DNA from: an uncultured Bacillota bacterium
GTDB lineage: Bacteria > Bacillota_I > Bacilli_A > RFN20 > CAG-288
Assembly (NCBI GenBank): GCA_949300365.1
Contig: CASGEC010000003.1
Location: 1 to 64,000, forward strand
Length of the DNA: 64,000 bases
Reading direction: 5' to 3'
Each line of letters begins with the position of its first letter. Positions within the stretch are counted from its first letter, which is position 1. The notes beneath the pieces were generated by a model. That model did no database searches, was not told the origin of the DNA, and worked only from the letters and a program-made list of their open reading frames with translations. Below, in pieces: positions 7,732 to 17,155 of the stretch. The translations under genes were made by a program, and so were the position numbers.

Positions 7732-10590
7732 ATGAAAAAAAGGAAAATGTCCCTGCGGACGGCAATCCTGACATCGACAATCGGCGGCATCCTCTCACTC
7801 GGCCTTATCGTCGGAACGGCAATCGCCTACAACTATCAGGATCTGCTCGACGTCTTCTTCACGAAAAGCGACTATGAGCCGCCGGTCGATTCCAAGAATC
7901 TCTGCGAGGATGTCGTCGAGGAAGGTGCCGTCCTGCTTAAGAACGAGGATAACGCCCTTCCCTTGAAGCAGAGCGAGAGAAAGGTCGCCCTCTTAGGACA
8001 AAACAGCGTCGACTTCGTCTATGGCGGAAGCGGATCGGGATCGGTCGATTCCTCGACTGCCGCGACTTTGAAGAGCGCCTTCGAGGAACAGGGATTCACC
8101 GTCAACAGCAAGCTCTGGGACTTCTATGTCTCCGGACCCGGAAAGAATTACCGCAAGCAGATGCCGGACACGGCAGGACACGGCGATTTCGCCGTCAACG
8201 AAGTCCCCCAGAGCGTCTATACCCAAGATGTCCTCGATTCCCTGAATGAGGATGACTTCGCCATCGTCTCTATCGGAAGAGGCGGCGGAGAAAGTGCCGA
8301 CATCCCGACCAGTCCCTTGGCCTCTGGCTATACCTACCTTCAGATCGACAAGGAGGAGCAGGACCTTCTCAAAATGGCCTTTGAAAAGTTCGACAAGGTC
8401 ATTCTTCTTGTCAACACAAACAATCAAATGGAGCTTGGTTTCCTCGAATAAGAAGCCTATAGCAACGTCAAGGCCGCTATCTGGGTTGGTGGTGTCGGTC
8501 AGGAAGGCATAAAGGCCATTCCGAAGCTTCTGGATGGCACGGCAAATCCCTCCGGAAAGCTTGTCGATACCTACGCCTACGATTCCAAGAGCGCCCCCTC
8601 CGCCACGAACATCGGTGACTTCACCATCACCAACAGCACGGTCACCAACGGAAACAAGTACCTTCTCTATGGCGAGGGCATCTATGTCGGCTATCGCTAC
8701 TATGAGACGCGCTATGAGGACAATGTCCTTGGCAATTCGACAGGCTACGACTATGCCAAGACGGTCCAGTTCCCCTTTGGCTATGGCCTGAGCTACAGCG
8801 ACTTTTCCTGGTCCAACTTCGCCGTTGAGGAAAGCGAGGACGGAAAGGGATTCGACGTTTCCGTCACCGTCCGCAACGAGAGCGACATCCCTGGAAAGGA
8901 CGTCGTCGAGATCTATGCCCAGAAGCCCTATAAGAAAGGGGGCGTGGAAGTTGCCTCCGTGGAGCTTGTCGGCTTTGAAAAGACCTCCCTCCTCAACAAG
9001 GGCGCGACCGAAAGAGTCACCATCCATGTCGACAAGGAAGACCTTACGACCTATGACAACATCAATGCCAAGACCTACGTCCTTGGCGAAGGCGACTATT
9101 ACCTTGCCGCCGGAAGAGACGTACACGATGGCCTTAACAACATCCTTGCCGCCAAGGGCTACGATACGAAAGACGGCATGACGGATAGTGGCGACGAAAG
9201 CCTTGTCCAACTTGCCTTCTACCAGGACAAGGACGACCAGTCGACCTATGCCAACTCTTCCGTCACCGGCAACGAAATCACGAACCGCTTCGACGATGCC
9301 GACGTCAACTACTATGAAGACTACGACTATCTCTCCCGCTCCGATTGGGAGGGGACGTGGCCGAATACATTCCACAACGGTTCCTGGCAGGCACCGCAGA
9401 AGCTTCTGGATGACCTTGCGTTCTACAATGTCGCCTCCGATAGTGAGGATGACGAAAAAGTCAATGCCTTCACCTTCCGCGAGAACAGCGAGGAGACCTC
9501 CTACAAGGTCCAGGATCTTATCGGCGCCGACTATGACGATCCCAGGTGGGACGATCTCATCGCCCAGCTCTCCTACACCCAGATGACAAGGCTCATCCGC
9601 AAGGGCGGCTATGCCACCATCCAGCTCGACCGCATCGGCCTTCCTTCCACCCAGGACAAGGATGGCCCGTCGGGTATCTCGGCAACGCTTGTCGGCGGTG
9701 TCAGCACGATGGCCTGGCCGGCGGAAGTCGTCATGGCCTCGACGTGGAACACATCCATGATCGAGAACCTCGGCCAGCACTTCGGAAGGGATTCCATCAC
9801 TGCCGGTGTCGCCGGTGTCTACGGCCCTGGCGCGAACATCCATCGTTCCCCCTATTCCGGAAGAAACTTCGAATACTTCTCCGAGGATCCCATCCTCTCC
9901 TACAAGATGGCCGCAAGCGAGATGAAGGGTCTCCGCTCCAAGGGAGTCATCACCTATGTCAAGCACTTCTTCCTCAACGACCAGGAATCCAACCGTTACG
10001 GCGGCGTCATCTTCGCCAACGAACAGGCCATCCGCGAAATCTACATGAAGGGCTTCGAGGGAGCCATCGTCGAAGGCAAGTCCAATGCCGCCATGGCAGC
10101 CATGAACCGTCTTGGTACCCGCTAGATCGGCGCCCATAGGGGAGCCATGACCGGAATCCTGAGGGACGAATGGGGCTTTGAAGGCATGGTCATCACCGAT
10201 CAGGCCTCCGTTCCCTCCATGTTCTACCAGGATATCGTTTCCGGCCTCTGGGCAGGAACGGACATCTGGCTCAACACCAACGACAGCTATTGGTCGCTTT
10301 CCGACTACAAGAACGACAAGACGATGCAGTACTACATCCACAGAAGCGCCAAGAACATCGTCTATGCCATCACCAACTCCTGGGCCGTTAATGAGTCCTA
10401 CAAGGCCGATGATGAAGGCGGACTCATCCAGACGACATCGTCTATCTTCCCCTGGCGGCCGTGCCTGATCGCCTTGGATTGCGTCATCATCGCCCTGAGC
10501 CTTGCCGGAATAGGCTATTGCTGGACGATCTACATCCTAAACAAGAAAAGGAAGGATGACGGCAAGACAGAGACCGTCATCGGAAAATAA
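7732..10590 (+). pseudogene. GH3 beta-glycosidase with two in-frame stop codons
   Basis: One continuous frame of 953 codons interrupted by TAA at 8449-8451 (codon 240) and TAG at 10123-10125 (codon 798), with no frameshift. Read through, it is a full membrane-anchored GH3: N-terminal helix (about residues 10-33), alpha/beta sandwich, FnIII domain, TIM barrel with the KHFFLND motif, nucleophile D823 in GMVITDQ, and a C-terminal helix. Domain order is reversed as in the Ruminococcus albus and Butyrivibrio beta-glucosidases. The TAG aligns with a Trp (TGG) in the paralogue at 41065 (FNRIGTRW), consistent with a G-to-A nonsense mutation. Start ATG 7732 has AGGAGAT. Neighbour of the frameshifted lipoprotein, 18 bases away. 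Confidence 0.88.
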
Positions 10591-10603
10591 TCGCGAAGGG
10601 AAT

Positions 10604-10635
10604 TCCCAGGCCTGAATTTCGGGCCTGGACTTTCC
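10604..10635 (+). terminator. GC-rich hairpin after the decayed GH3 gene
   Basis: CCAGGCC (10606-10612) pairs with GGCCTGG (10622-10628) with a nine-base loop. The following ACTTTCCGTTTC is only moderately T-rich, so this is a weak or leaky terminator before the response regulator gene. Confidence 0.5.
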
Positions 10636-10660
10636 GTTTCTGTTGAAAGGAAGAAAAGAT

Positions 10661-11416
10661 ATGTGGGACAATCAACAAAGCAAAACGCCTGACCTGAATG
10701 CCATGAAAGTACGGATCGCGCTTTTAGAGGACGAAAAGGAAGAGGAAAAGACGATGGTCGCGATGATCGAGCGCTTCTTCCAAGAGACCGGACACGGCTA
10801 TGAAATAGCCACCTTTTCGGATTCCCACGAATTCCTCAAGCTGAACTTCGAGCTCTGCGATCTCGTCCTTCTGGACATCATCCTCTCCGAGAAAAACAAC
10901 GGCATCGATGTCGCAAAGGAAATCCGCAAGACCAACAAGAATATCGCCATCATGTTCATCACCAAGACGGCCCAGTTTGCTATCGACGGCTACAATGTCG
11001 ACGCCCTCGACTATATTCTCAAGCCCCTTTCCTACTACGCCTTTGCCCTGAAGCTGAAGAAGGCCTTGCACTACCTGGAGAACACGCAGAACAGGGATAT
11101 CGTCCTCAGAACGACCGATGGCATCGTGCGCTTGAAGGAGGACGACATCATCTACTTCGAGGTCATCCGTCACTATCTTTACGTCCATTCCAAGGACAAG
11201 GTCTATAAGGCCCGCGGAACGATGAAGGAGGTTACCAATGCCACTTCCAGAAAGTTTGCAAGAAGCGGCAATATCTTTCTTGTCAATCTTCGCCACGTAA
11301 CGGAAATAAGGAAACAGGAAATCGTCTGCGGAAACAATGTCATCCCATTGACCAAGATCTACAAGGACAGCTTCCTGAAGGCCTTTGGTGCCTACACGAA
11401 CAAGGTGGATTCATGA
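10661..11416 (+). CDS. LytTR family response regulator
   Basis: A 251-residue two-component regulator. The receiver domain (residues 16-135) has the acidic pocket LLEDE, phospho-acceptor D72 in LVLLDIIL, switch threonine T101 and conserved K121 in LKP. Residues about 150-245 form a LytTR DNA-binding domain (TDGIVRLKEDDIIYFEV, IFLVNLRHV). I chose ATG 10661, nine bases after GAAAGGAAG, rather than the upstream TTG. Its stop overlaps the kinase start by four bases (ATGA), so the two form an AgrA/AgrC-like pair. Targets are unknown; LytTR regulators often control exported peptides, bacteriocins or surface functions. Confidence 0.93.
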   Translation: MWDNQQSKTPDLNAMKVRIALLEDEKEEEKTMVAMIERFFQETGHGYEIATFSDSHEFLKLNFELCDLVLLDIILSEKNNGIDVAKEIRKTNKNIAIMFITKTAQFAIDGYNVDALDYILKPLSYYAFALKLKKALHYLENTQNRDIVLRTTDGIVRLKEDDIIYFEVIRHYLYVHSKDKVYKARGTMKEVTNATSRKFARSGNIFLVNLRHVTEIRKQEIVCGNNVIPLTKIYKDSFLKAFGAYTNKVDS

Positions 11417-12759
11417 GCATTCTCGGTTTTGTCTCCTTCCGCTGGTCCCTCTTCGTCGTGGAATCGCTCGTTGCGACTTTTCCTTTCTTCCTCTTCGGAA
11501 GCAAGAGAAGGAAGTATTTCCCGTTGCGCCTTGTTCTCTTCCTTGGAATCCTTGCAGCATCCCTCTGTGGCATCTCCTTCCTTCTTGACTATGCCATAGA
11601 CAATTTCGGTTCGGACAATCCCGGAACGACCGTCCTGACCTGTTCCACCTACATCTATTTCCTTTCGCTGTTTGTCGGCATGATTGCCTTCCTCTTCGAG
11701 GGGCGTATCTATGGTCTCTTTTCCAGCTTCGTCAAGGGTTATGCCCTCCGCCAGATTACCTTCTGCCTCTATATCCTTTTCGTCATCCTCATCAATCCGA
11801 ACCTCAACTTTCTGGAATACGAGCACGTCAATTGGCAGGCCGGTCTTCTCTACGCCTTCTTCTATGTCATCGTCTATGCTTTCTTCTTCCTCCTCATCGC
11901 CAAAGGACTTGTCCCCATCTATCGGACGGACGTCGGCACACAGACCTTGGCCTTCTATATCGTCGTTCTTCTAGCCAACATTATCATCAACGCCATCTGC
12001 GAAAGTTATAGCAGAGGCTATCGCTTGATGTACATCCTCGTCATGTTTTCGCAATTGCTTTCTCTTGTCCTTCTTGTTGCATTCTATATCCTTGTCCGGA
12101 GAAGCCAAGAGCTGAAGGTTCAGAAATATATCTCGGATCAAATGCCGAAGCAGCAGGAAATGCAGTATCGGTTTGCCAAGACAAACATGGAACAGCTGAA
12201 GATCCGCGCCCATGACCTCAGGCATCAGGTCCGGATACTTCGCAAGGGCGGTGAAGAGGCAGAAGCGCTTCTTGAAAGCCTCGAGGACGAAATCGGTGCC
12301 TATGATGCCATCATCGTCACGGACAACCAGGTCCTCAACATCATCCTCCAGGAGAAGTGGTACTACTGTCAGAAGCACGGCATCAAGCTTACGACGATCG
12401 TCAACCCAAATGCCTTCCAGAAGGTCTCCAACACCGACCTCTACACGATGATCGGAAACATCCTCGACAATGCCATCGAGGCCGTGCTCAGGATCAAGGA
12501 CAAGGAAAAGAGAATCCTCTCCGTCGAAGTCGCCTATAAGAACACCCTCTCCTCCTTCCGCTGCGACAACTATTTCGAAGGCGATCTTGCCTTCAAGGGA
12601 AAAGGCCTGATGACGACAAAGGAAGACAAGGTCAACCACGGCTTTGGTCTGCGGAGCATCGAGACGATTGCGAAGAAGTACGGCGGACAGATGAAAATAT
12701 CCGCCGAAGACAATATCTTCACCCTCCTTGTCACCATTCCCGATGCCGAAGGGAGCTGA
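11413..12759 (+). CDS. AgrC-like sensor histidine kinase (GHKL, HPK10 type)
   Basis: 448 residues: an N-terminal multi-helix membrane sensor (about residues 5-220, six or more helices), then a short dimerisation helix with the H-box HDLRHQ (H267) and a GHKL ATPase domain with N-box GNILDNAIEA and G-box HGFGLRSIETIAKKYGG. This architecture is that of quorum-sensing kinases of the HPK10 class, which detect small peptides. No peptide precursor gene was found next to it. It overlaps the response regulator by four bases and ends the operon. Confidence 0.93.
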   Translation: MSILGFVSFRWSLFVVESLVATFPFFLFGSKRRKYFPLRLVLFLGILAASLCGISFLLDYAIDNFGSDNPGTTVLTCSTYIYFLSLFVGMIAFLFEGRIYGLFSSFVKGYALRQITFCLYILFVILINPNLNFLEYEHVNWQAGLLYAFFYVIVYAFFFLLIAKGLVPIYRTDVGTQTLAFYIVVLLANIIINAICESYSRGYRLMYILVMFSQLLSLVLLVAFYILVRRSQELKVQKYISDQMPKQQEMQYRFAKTNMEQLKIRAHDLRHQVRILRKGGEEAEALLESLEDEIGAYDAIIVTDNQVLNIILQEKWYYCQKHGIKLTTIVNPNAFQKVSNTDLYTMIGNILDNAIEAVLRIKDKEKRILSVEVAYKNTLSSFRCDNYFEGDLAFKGKGLMTTKEDKVNHGFGLRSIETIAKKYGGQMKISAEDNIFTLLVTIPDAEGS

Positions 12760-12957
12760 AAACGCATGCTTTTGTCGCCAAAGGATGTCTTCCCTTTTGC
12801 CCGTTTGCAAAAGAGTGTGTCATGTTTGTGGATGGAAATTCCACTGGTTTTGCTTAACAAAAAAAGTCGTTTGTCTTTCTTTTAGGCTATGAGAGGGCTT
12901 TCATCTTTAATTTCCTTTTCAATTCCATGCCCTTGCGTTTGAATAGGGGCGGAATCG

Positions 12958-13028
12958 CCTATTCGTATAATTGCCCTAATTGGTGGGAAGTCTCTACGCT
13001 GAACCGTAAATTCAGCACTACGAATAAG
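12958..13028 (+). ncRNA. Purine (guanine-type) riboswitch aptamer
   Basis: All three helices and the conserved joining sequences of the purine riboswitch are visible. P1 pairs TATTCGTA (12960-12967) with TACGAATA (13019-13026), eight perfect pairs. P2 pairs TTGCCC (12971-12976) with TGGGAA (12984-12989); loop L2 is TAATTGG. J2-3 is GTCTCTAC (12990-12997). P3 pairs GCTGAA (12998-13003) with TTCAGC (13011-13016) around L3 CCGTAAA. The specificity base in J3-1 is C (13018), which in this family selects guanine or hypoxanthine over adenine. It lies 84 bases before the nucleoside-binding lipoprotein gene and should control the importer. The expression platform is not clear; a possible hairpin (13052-13060 with 13087-13094) ends just before the ribosome site. 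Confidence 0.93.
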
Positions 13029-13109
13029 CCACACTTTTTTGCTTTCCTCCACTTTTGGATAGAGACACCCGCCGGCCATGAAAGGCATCCAAAGACCAAG
13101 GAGGAAAAC

Positions 13110-14414
13110 ATGAAAAAAGGTCTGCTGTGTCTCGCCGGTATGTCTCTTTCCCTTCTGAGCCTTGTCGCCTGCAACAATACGTCTTCCAGTGCAGAAGATT
13201 TCGTGTGCGGTCTTGTCAACATCGGCGATCAAACGGAAACCTACACCCTTGCCCACATCAACGGATTCGAAGCTGCTGCCAAGAAGCTCGGCATCCCCAG
13301 TGAGAACATCATTTATCAAAACAATGTCGGCGAAGATGGAAGCAAAGTCACTTCCGGTATCGAGAACTGCCTTGCTGAGGGTGCCTCCATCGTCTTCACG
13401 AACTCCTATGGCCATCAGGACTACACCTATGCCGCTGCCAAGGAGAACAAGGATGTCACCTTTGTTGCGGACACGGGCGACTATGCCGCTCTGACGGGAC
13501 TGGACAACTTCAAGAACGCCTTCACCAACATCTATGAAGCCCGCTATGTCTCCGGTGTCGTCGGTGGACTCAAGCTCAAGGAACTTGTCGAGGGAAAGAG
13601 CAAGGACAACAGAACCCTTTCCGATGAAAACTTCGACGGAAACAATATCAAAATCGGATATGTCGGTGCCTATACCTATGCCGAAGTCATCTCTGGATAC
13701 ACGGCCTTCTATCTCGGTGTCGAAAGAGGATTGGAAGGTGCCACCAGAAACGGTCAGCCCGTCGGTGTCACGATGGATGTCTTCTTCACCGATTCCTGGT
13801 ATGACCAGGATGGAGAGCAGAAGGCAGCCGAAGGCCTCATCGACGAGGGCTGTGTCCTCATCGGACAGCACGCCGACTCCTCCGGTGCTCCTAACGCCTG
13901 CCAAAGCGCCTATGGTCAGGGAAAGACCGTCTACTCCGTCGGCTACAACGTCGACATGAGAGAGGTCGCCCCGGATGCCGCCCTCACCTCCGCCACCAAC
14001 AATTGGGAAGTCTACTATGAATATGCCCTCGGCCTCGCCATGGAAGGAAAGGGCAAGGAGATCGCTACGGATTGGGCCAAGGGCTATGCCGAGGACGCCG
14101 TCGGTATCACCGAACTCGGAAAGAATGTCGCCGAGGGAACCGCCGACGTTGTCGAGCAGGTCGAAAAGGATCTCCACGATGGCAAGCTCCACGTCTTCGA
14201 TACGTCCACGTTCACCGTTGGCGGAGAGCACATCACTTCCCAGAAGGTCGACTTCTCCATCATCGACTTCTCTACCGGAAATGTCCGTTTCGAGGGTGAG
14301 GAGAAGGAAACCGTCAAGAAGGACGGCGATGTCACCTATGTCGAGGAAAGCGTCGATCGTTCCGCCCCCTACTTCCAGATCAAGATCGACGGCATCAACT
14401 GGAAGAACAAGTAG
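13110..14414 (+). CDS. BMP-family (PnrA-like) nucleoside-binding lipoprotein
   Basis: A 434-residue lipoprotein (signal peptide ending LSLVAC, lipid on C21) of the basic membrane protein family, which binds purine nucleosides for an ABC importer. The mature part begins with GLVNIGDQTETYTLAHINGF and follows the two-lobed periplasmic-binding fold. ATG 13110 has a perfect AAGGAGG. It is followed by a strong hairpin and then the ATPase and two permeases of the importer, and preceded by a guanine-type riboswitch, so both neighbours support purine nucleoside uptake. The C-terminal region (about 330-434) is longer than in many BMP proteins. Confidence 0.92.
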   Translation: MKKGLLCLAGMSLSLLSLVACNNTSSSAEDFVCGLVNIGDQTETYTLAHINGFEAAAKKLGIPSENIIYQNNVGEDGSKVTSGIENCLAEGASIVFTNSYGHQDYTYAAAKENKDVTFVADTGDYAALTGLDNFKNAFTNIYEARYVSGVVGGLKLKELVEGKSKDNRTLSDENFDGNNIKIGYVGAYTYAEVISGYTAFYLGVERGLEGATRNGQPVGVTMDVFFTDSWYDQDGEQKAAEGLIDEGCVLIGQHADSSGAPNACQSAYGQGKTVYSVGYNVDMREVAPDAALTSATNNWEVYYEYALGLAMEGKGKEIATDWAKGYAEDAVGITELGKNVAEGTADVVEQVEKDLHDGKLHVFDTSTFTVGGEHITSQKVDFSIIDFSTGNVRFEGEEKETVKKDGDVTYVEESVDRSAPYFQIKIDGINWKNK

Positions 14415-14430
14415 TCGGAAGTTTGGGAAT

Positions 14431-14461
14431 ACCGGGAGGCAAACACCTCCCGGTTTCCTTT
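14431..14461 (+). terminator. Hairpin terminator/attenuator inside the importer operon
   Basis: A perfect nine-base stem ACCGGGAGG/CCTCCCGGT (14431-14439 with 14446-14454) with a six-base loop is followed by TTCCTTTT. It lies between the binding protein and the ATPase. Such sites usually let only part of transcription continue, so that binding protein outnumbers transporter. Confidence 0.8.
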
Positions 14462-14476
14462 TCTCGGGGAATGAAA

Positions 14477-16000
14477 ATGGCAAAAACAATTGAAATGCGA
14501 AGCATCTCGAAGCGCTTCGGCCCCGTCGTCGCAAACCTCAACGTCAACCTCCAGATCCGGCCGGGAGAGATCCTTGCCCTTCTAGGAGAGAACGGGAGCG
14601 GAAAGACGACGCTGATGAACATGCTTTCGGGAATCTACTATCCGGACTCCGGCTCCATTTATATCGACGGAGAGAAAGTCCGGATCCAATCGCCAAGCGA
14701 TGCCTTCGAACATGGCATCGGCATGGTCCACCAGCACTTCAAGCTGATCGATGTCTTCACGGCGCGGGAGAACATCGTCCTGGGACTGAAGAAGAACTTC
14801 TTCCTCAGGAAGAGAAAACTCAACCAGGAAATCAAGGCCCTTTCGAAGCGCTATGGCTTCCATGTCAATCCGAACAAGAAGATCTACAAGATGTCCGTCT
14901 CGGAAAAGCAGACGGTCGAGATCGTCAAGCTTCTCTATCGCGGTGTCGAAACATTGATCCTCGATGAACCGACAGCGGTTTTGACGCCACAGGAGACGGA
15001 AAACCTTTTTGCCATTCTCAGAAAGATGAAGGAAGACGGGAAATCCATCGTCATCATCACCCACAAGCTCAACGAAGTCATGGAAATCAGCGACGTCGTC
15101 GCCATCATGCGCGGCGGAAAGCTGGTCCAGTTCGTCAAGACGAGCAAGGCAGACGAGGAAAAGCTTGCCGATCTGATGGTCGGAAGCCATATCGACCTCG
15201 AGATCCATAGAAGCGAGCCCATGAAGGACGGAAAGAAAGTCCTCGACGTCAAGGAACTCTCCTGCCCCGGAAGCGGACATCGCCTTTCTTTGGACCACGT
15301 CAGCTTCGATTGCAAGGAGGGAGAAATTCTCGGCATCGCCGGTGTCAGCGGAAGCGGACAGAAGGAACTGCTCGAGGCGATTGCCGGTCTCCAGAAAACC
15401 GTCTCCTCTTCCTCGATTTCCTTCTTCGATGAGACAGGCAAGGCCATCGAGCTTATCGGAAAACCCGCAACGGAAATCCGAAAGCTCGGTATCCATCTTG
15501 CCTTCGTTCCTGAGGATCGTCTTGGCATGGGACTTATCGGCAACATGGGCATGGTCGAGAACATGATGCTCAGGACCTATGGGGAAGGAAAGACACCCCT
15601 TCTTGAAAGAAGGCATCCGCTCCATACCGCCCAGGAAATCAAGTCCGAATTCGATGTCAAGACGCCTTCCCTCAACACCCCGATCCGAAAGCTTTCCGGC
15701 GGAAACGTCCAGAAGGTCCTGGTCGGCCGTGAAATCGCCTCCCATCCCAAGCTTCTCATGACGGCCTATGCGACAAGAGGCTTGGATATCAATACTTCCT
15801 ATGAAATCTATCGCAAGCTCGACGAGGAAAAGAAAAAGGGTGCTGCCGTCATCTATGTGGGCGAGGATCTGGATGTCCTTCTTGCCATCTCCGACCGCAT
15901 TCTCGTCCTCTCCGACGGAAAGATGATGGGCATCCTCGATGCCCGCAAGACGGACAAGAAGACGCTTGGCCTGCTCATGGCCGGAAAGGAGGCCCAATGA
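14477..16000 (+). CDS. Nucleoside ABC importer, twin ATP-binding protein
   Basis: A 507-residue protein with two ABC domains in one chain, like NupO/RbsA. The first domain has Walker A GENGSGKTT, signature MSVSEKQ and Walker B TLILDEPT; the second has a degenerate Walker A GVSGSGQKE and LSGGNVQKVLVGRE, both usual for the second half of this family. ATG 14477 is preceded by GGGGA at six bases; ATG 14471 is an alternative. Its stop overlaps the first permease start (ATGA). It energises uptake of a nucleoside together with the lipoprotein at 13110. Confidence 0.93.
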   Translation: MAKTIEMRSISKRFGPVVANLNVNLQIRPGEILALLGENGSGKTTLMNMLSGIYYPDSGSIYIDGEKVRIQSPSDAFEHGIGMVHQHFKLIDVFTARENIVLGLKKNFFLRKRKLNQEIKALSKRYGFHVNPNKKIYKMSVSEKQTVEIVKLLYRGVETLILDEPTAVLTPQETENLFAILRKMKEDGKSIVIITHKLNEVMEISDVVAIMRGGKLVQFVKTSKADEEKLADLMVGSHIDLEIHRSEPMKDGKKVLDVKELSCPGSGHRLSLDHVSFDCKEGEILGIAGVSGSGQKELLEAIAGLQKTVSSSSISFFDETGKAIELIGKPATEIRKLGIHLAFVPEDRLGMGLIGNMGMVENMMLRTYGEGKTPLLERRHPLHTAQEIKSEFDVKTPSLNTPIRKLSGGNVQKVLVGREIASHPKLLMTAYATRGLDINTSYEIYRKLDEEKKKGAAVIYVGEDLDVLLAISDRILVLSDGKMMGILDARKTDKKTLGLLMAGKEAQ

Positions 16001-17154
16001 TGAAGGCGAAAAACAGGACTCCCCTTGTCCGCATCGCCAAAAGGCAGGACGTCAGCCGGACAAAACGCTACCTCGCCATCCTCCTTTGCTTCCTAGGTGC
16101 CCTTCTTCTGTCGACTTTCTTCCTCTATGCCGTCGGCCAGAAGGATCCTATCGAGGCTTGGCAATATATCGTGGAAGGAACGATCGGATACACCCGTGCC
16201 GGAAAGTTCAACTTCATCAAGTTCTATCAGTTCCTCCAGAGCTTCGTCGTCCTTCTTGCCATCGCACTGGCCCTCTCGCCAGCCTACAGGATGCGCTTTT
16301 GGAACATCGGCGCCCAGGGTCAGATCCTCATCGGCGGCCTTGTGACCTCGGCCATCATGATCTATGCGACCTCTCTTCCCAGTGCCCTCATCATCATCTT
16401 CTCCATCCTGGCAAGCATCCTGGCAGCCGGTATCTGGGGCCTCATTCCTGCCTTCTTCAAGGCCAAGTTCAATACGAACGAAACCCTCTTCACCTTGATG
16501 ATGAACTATATCGCCGTCCTTCTTGTCACCCTCGTCTGCAATATCTGGAAGGGTGCCCATTCCCAGATGCCGATCATCAACCAGAGCACGGAATTGGGAT
16601 GGGTCCCGACAATCCTGGGCGAGACGTCGATCCTTCCTGCCATCCTCGTTGCCGTCCTTGTCATCACCACCTTCTGCTACATCCGCTTCACCAAGCACGG
16701 CTATGAAGTCCAGGTCGTCGGCGAAAGCGTCCAGACCGCCCGCTATGTCGGTATCAATGTCTCCAAGGTCATCATGCGGACCGTCTTCCTCTCTGCCGCC
16801 TTGTGCGGTCTTGTCGGCTTCTTCTATGTCAGCAACTTCGACCACATGATCACCCCGACGACCGGCGGAAACTACGGCTTTACGGCCATCATCGTCTGCT
16901 GGCTTGCCAACTTCAATCCCTTCCTGATGATTCCCTATGTCGCCCTTGTCGCCTTCCTGGAGAGAGGCGCGACCAACCTCGCCAATTCCGGCTTTGCCGA
17001 AAACCTCAACGAATACTCCTCCCAGTTCATCCTCTTCGTGATCATCCTCGCCATCCTCATCGGCAAGTTCTTCTCCCAGTATGCCTTCGTCTTCCGCGCC
17101 AACGCCAATCGTCTCAGGAAGCGCCTGGTCAAGGGCCTTCTGAAAGGAGAATGA
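15997..17154 (+). CDS. Nucleoside ABC importer permease, subunit 1
   Basis: A 385-residue BPD_transp_2 (NupP-like) permease with about eight to ten membrane helices. The N-terminal cytoplasmic tail precedes the first helix (YLAILLCFLGALLLSTFFLY). WNIGAQGQILIGGL, conserved in this family, is present around residues 104-117. It starts inside the ATPase stop codon and ends one base before the second permease, so all are translated together. Confidence 0.92.
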   Translation: MMKAKNRTPLVRIAKRQDVSRTKRYLAILLCFLGALLLSTFFLYAVGQKDPIEAWQYIVEGTIGYTRAGKFNFIKFYQFLQSFVVLLAIALALSPAYRMRFWNIGAQGQILIGGLVTSAIMIYATSLPSALIIIFSILASILAAGIWGLIPAFFKAKFNTNETLFTLMMNYIAVLLVTLVCNIWKGAHSQMPIINQSTELGWVPTILGETSILPAILVAVLVITTFCYIRFTKHGYEVQVVGESVQTARYVGINVSKVIMRTVFLSAALCGLVGFFYVSNFDHMITPTTGGNYGFTAIIVCWLANFNPFLMIPYVALVAFLERGATNLANSGFAENLNEYSSQFILFVIILAILIGKFFSQYAFVFRANANRLRKRLVKGLLKGE

Positions 17155-17155
17155 T

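Noticed and set aside
7993..10341. A 782-codon open frame on the minus strand opposite the decayed GH3 gene
   Set aside because: It has no ribosome site, no recognisable domain and the biased Gly/Val/Asp composition expected from the antisense of C-ending codons; the plus strand carries an unmistakable GH3 protein.
7732..10590. Reassigned stop codons (TAG or TAA read as amino acids)
   Set aside because: Intact genes in the window end in all three stop codons, and no other long gene has internal TAG or TAA, so the interruptions are mutations or errors.
12794..12813. Inverted repeat CTTTTGC/GCAAAAG as terminator of the kinase gene
   Set aside because: AT-rich seven-base stem with no T-run on either strand.
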